NCBI GenBank assembly: GCA_025357895.1
Contig: JANYLL010000162.1
Coordinates: forward strand, 1-5,040
Source of the DNA: Ignavibacteriota bacterium
GTDB taxonomy: Bacteria; Bacteroidota; Ignavibacteria; Palsa-1295
Reading direction: 5' to 3'
DNA length: 5,040 nt
The notes beneath the pieces were generated by a model that did not search any database, was not told the origin of the DNA, and saw only the letters and a program-made list of their open reading frames with translations. The position numbers were made by a program, and so were the translations under genes. The stretch's first letter is position 1; the number at the start of each line of letters is the position of its first letter. Below are positions 4,573 to 5,040 of the stretch, piece after piece.

Positions 4573-5040
4573 ATGTTAGAAATCAATCCCGGATTATCGA
4601 TCTGGACGCTGATCATTTTCGGCTTGCTGCTTGTGCTTCTTACGAAGTTAGCATGGAAGCCGATCCTGAACTCACTGAAGATGCGTGAGTCTGCAATTGC
4701 GGATTCACTTTCGAAAGCAGAGCAGGCGCGTTCCGATGCGGAAAAACTTATTGCCGAAACTGAGCGTCAGCGCAAGCTCAACGAAGAACAGCTTCATAAG
4801 CAGCTTCGCGAAGGCAAGGAATATGCCGAGCGTATGCGTTCTGAGCTTGCTGCAAGCGCACAGGCAGAAGCAAAAAAAATGCTCGAGCAGGCAAAAACAC
4901 AGATCGAGCGCGATACGCAAAATGCTATTGCGCAGCTTCGTAATGAGGCGGCTGATCTTGCTGTTGCCTGCTCGAGCATTTTTTTTGCTTCTGCCTGTGC
5001 GCTTGCAGCAAGCTCAGAACGCATACGCTCGGCATATTCC
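4573..5040 (+). CDS. atpF: F1Fo ATP synthase subunit b, C-terminus lost to an inverted duplication at the window edge
   Basis: Subunit b is the peripheral stalk holding F1 to subunit a. From the ATG at 4573 the protein reads MLEINPGLSIWTLIIFG, then a single membrane helix (about 9-27), the conserved WKPI (28-31) and LKMRE (35-39), and a long charged coiled coil (about 40-131) rich in Glu, Lys, Arg, Gln and Ala. Residues 1-131 (to about 4965) are normal for the family. After ADLAV the frame stays open but reads ACSSIFFASACALAASSERI, which is not b-subunit sequence: it is the antisense of codons 83-107 of the same gene. About 30-40 residues of the usual 160-170 are thus replaced, most likely by an artefact. 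No Shine-Dalgarno is evident; atpE and the palindromes lie upstream. atpH/atpA would be expected next. Confidence 0.9.
   Translation, partial: MLEINPGLSIWTLIIFGLLLVLLTKLAWKPILNSLKMRESAIADSLSKAEQARSDAEKLIAETERQRKLNEEQLHKQLREGKEYAERMRSELAASAQAEAKKMLEQAKTQIERDTQNAIAQLRNEAADLAVACSSIFFASACALAASSERIRSAYS
4818..4894 (+). repeat. Inverted repeat, left copy (within atpF coiled-coil codons)
   Basis: These 77 bases, from GGAATATGCC to CAGGCAA, are repeated exactly in reverse complement at 4964-5040. This copy reads in frame as the natural atpF coiled coil (EYAERMRSELAA and onward), so it is the original. A 69-bp spacer (4895-4963) separates the arms. Confidence 0.97.
4964..5040 (-). repeat. Inverted repeat, right copy running to the window edge (probable fold-back chimera)
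   Basis: This stretch is the exact reverse complement of 4818-4894 and continues to the last base, so the true arm may be longer. Read on the minus strand it again encodes MRSELAASAQAEAKKMLEQA of AtpF. The identity without a single mismatch and the loss of the normal AtpF end favour a chimera or contig-end artefact over an old duplication. Confidence 0.95.

Noticed and set aside
4794..5024. Minus-strand open frame of 76 codons at the right edge
   Set aside because: It starts with AtpF residues (MRSELAAS...) only because of the inverted copy, then reads antisense atpF; it is a by-product of the fold-back.
1..5040. CRISPR arrays, tRNA or rRNA genes, insertion sequences, toxin-antitoxin or phage-defence genes
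   Set aside because: No spaced direct repeats, tRNA cloverleaf, transposase or defence-type motifs were seen on either strand.

Overview
The window looks like ordinary chromosomal DNA from a Gram-negative bacterium of the Bacteroidota/Chlorobiota (FCB) group, perhaps a Chlorobi-, Ignavibacteria- or Kapabacteria-like lineage. The evidence is an ATP synthase subunit a with a secretion signal and a large extracytoplasmic N-terminal domain, the gene order atpZ - atpI-like - atpB - atpE - atpF, envelope proteins of the beta-barrel type, and start codons that mostly lack strong Shine-Dalgarno sequences. The lineage call is an inference; no search was run.

Layout. Bases 2-142 are the 3' end of rpmI (ribosomal protein L35), closed by a rho-independent terminator hairpin at 157-188. 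Next come two convergent envelope genes whose stops are 10 bp apart: a secreted outer-membrane beta-barrel-like protein (216-968, +) and a lipoprotein with a C-terminal barrel-like region (979-1950, -). A 93-bp divergent intergenic region (1951-2043) separates the lipoprotein gene from the ATP synthase cluster on the + strand: atpZ-like (2044-2361), a four-helix atpI-like protein with a TTG start (2520-2969), atpB (2978-4183), atpE (4239-4469) and atpF (4573 to the edge). No gene-free stretch exceeds 300 bases; the longest is 158 bp (2362-2519).

Together the atp genes encode the membrane Fo sector (a, c and b subunits) plus two small helpers that in other bacteria act in c-ring assembly or Mg2+/Ca2+ handling. 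The c-subunit sequence indicates H+ rather than Na+ coupling. Delta, alpha, gamma and the other F1 genes would be expected after atpF but lie outside the window.

Two features are not explained by the genes. First, a pair of REP-like GC-rich palindromes (4482-4555) sits between atpE and atpF, and its hairpins closely resemble the rpmI terminator hairpin, with stem-preserving compensatory changes. Second, the last 77 bases (4964-5040) are an exact reverse complement of 4818-4894 inside atpF. This destroys the C-terminus of AtpF and most likely marks a fold-back chimera or assembly end rather than biology. I see no convincing undescribed system here.
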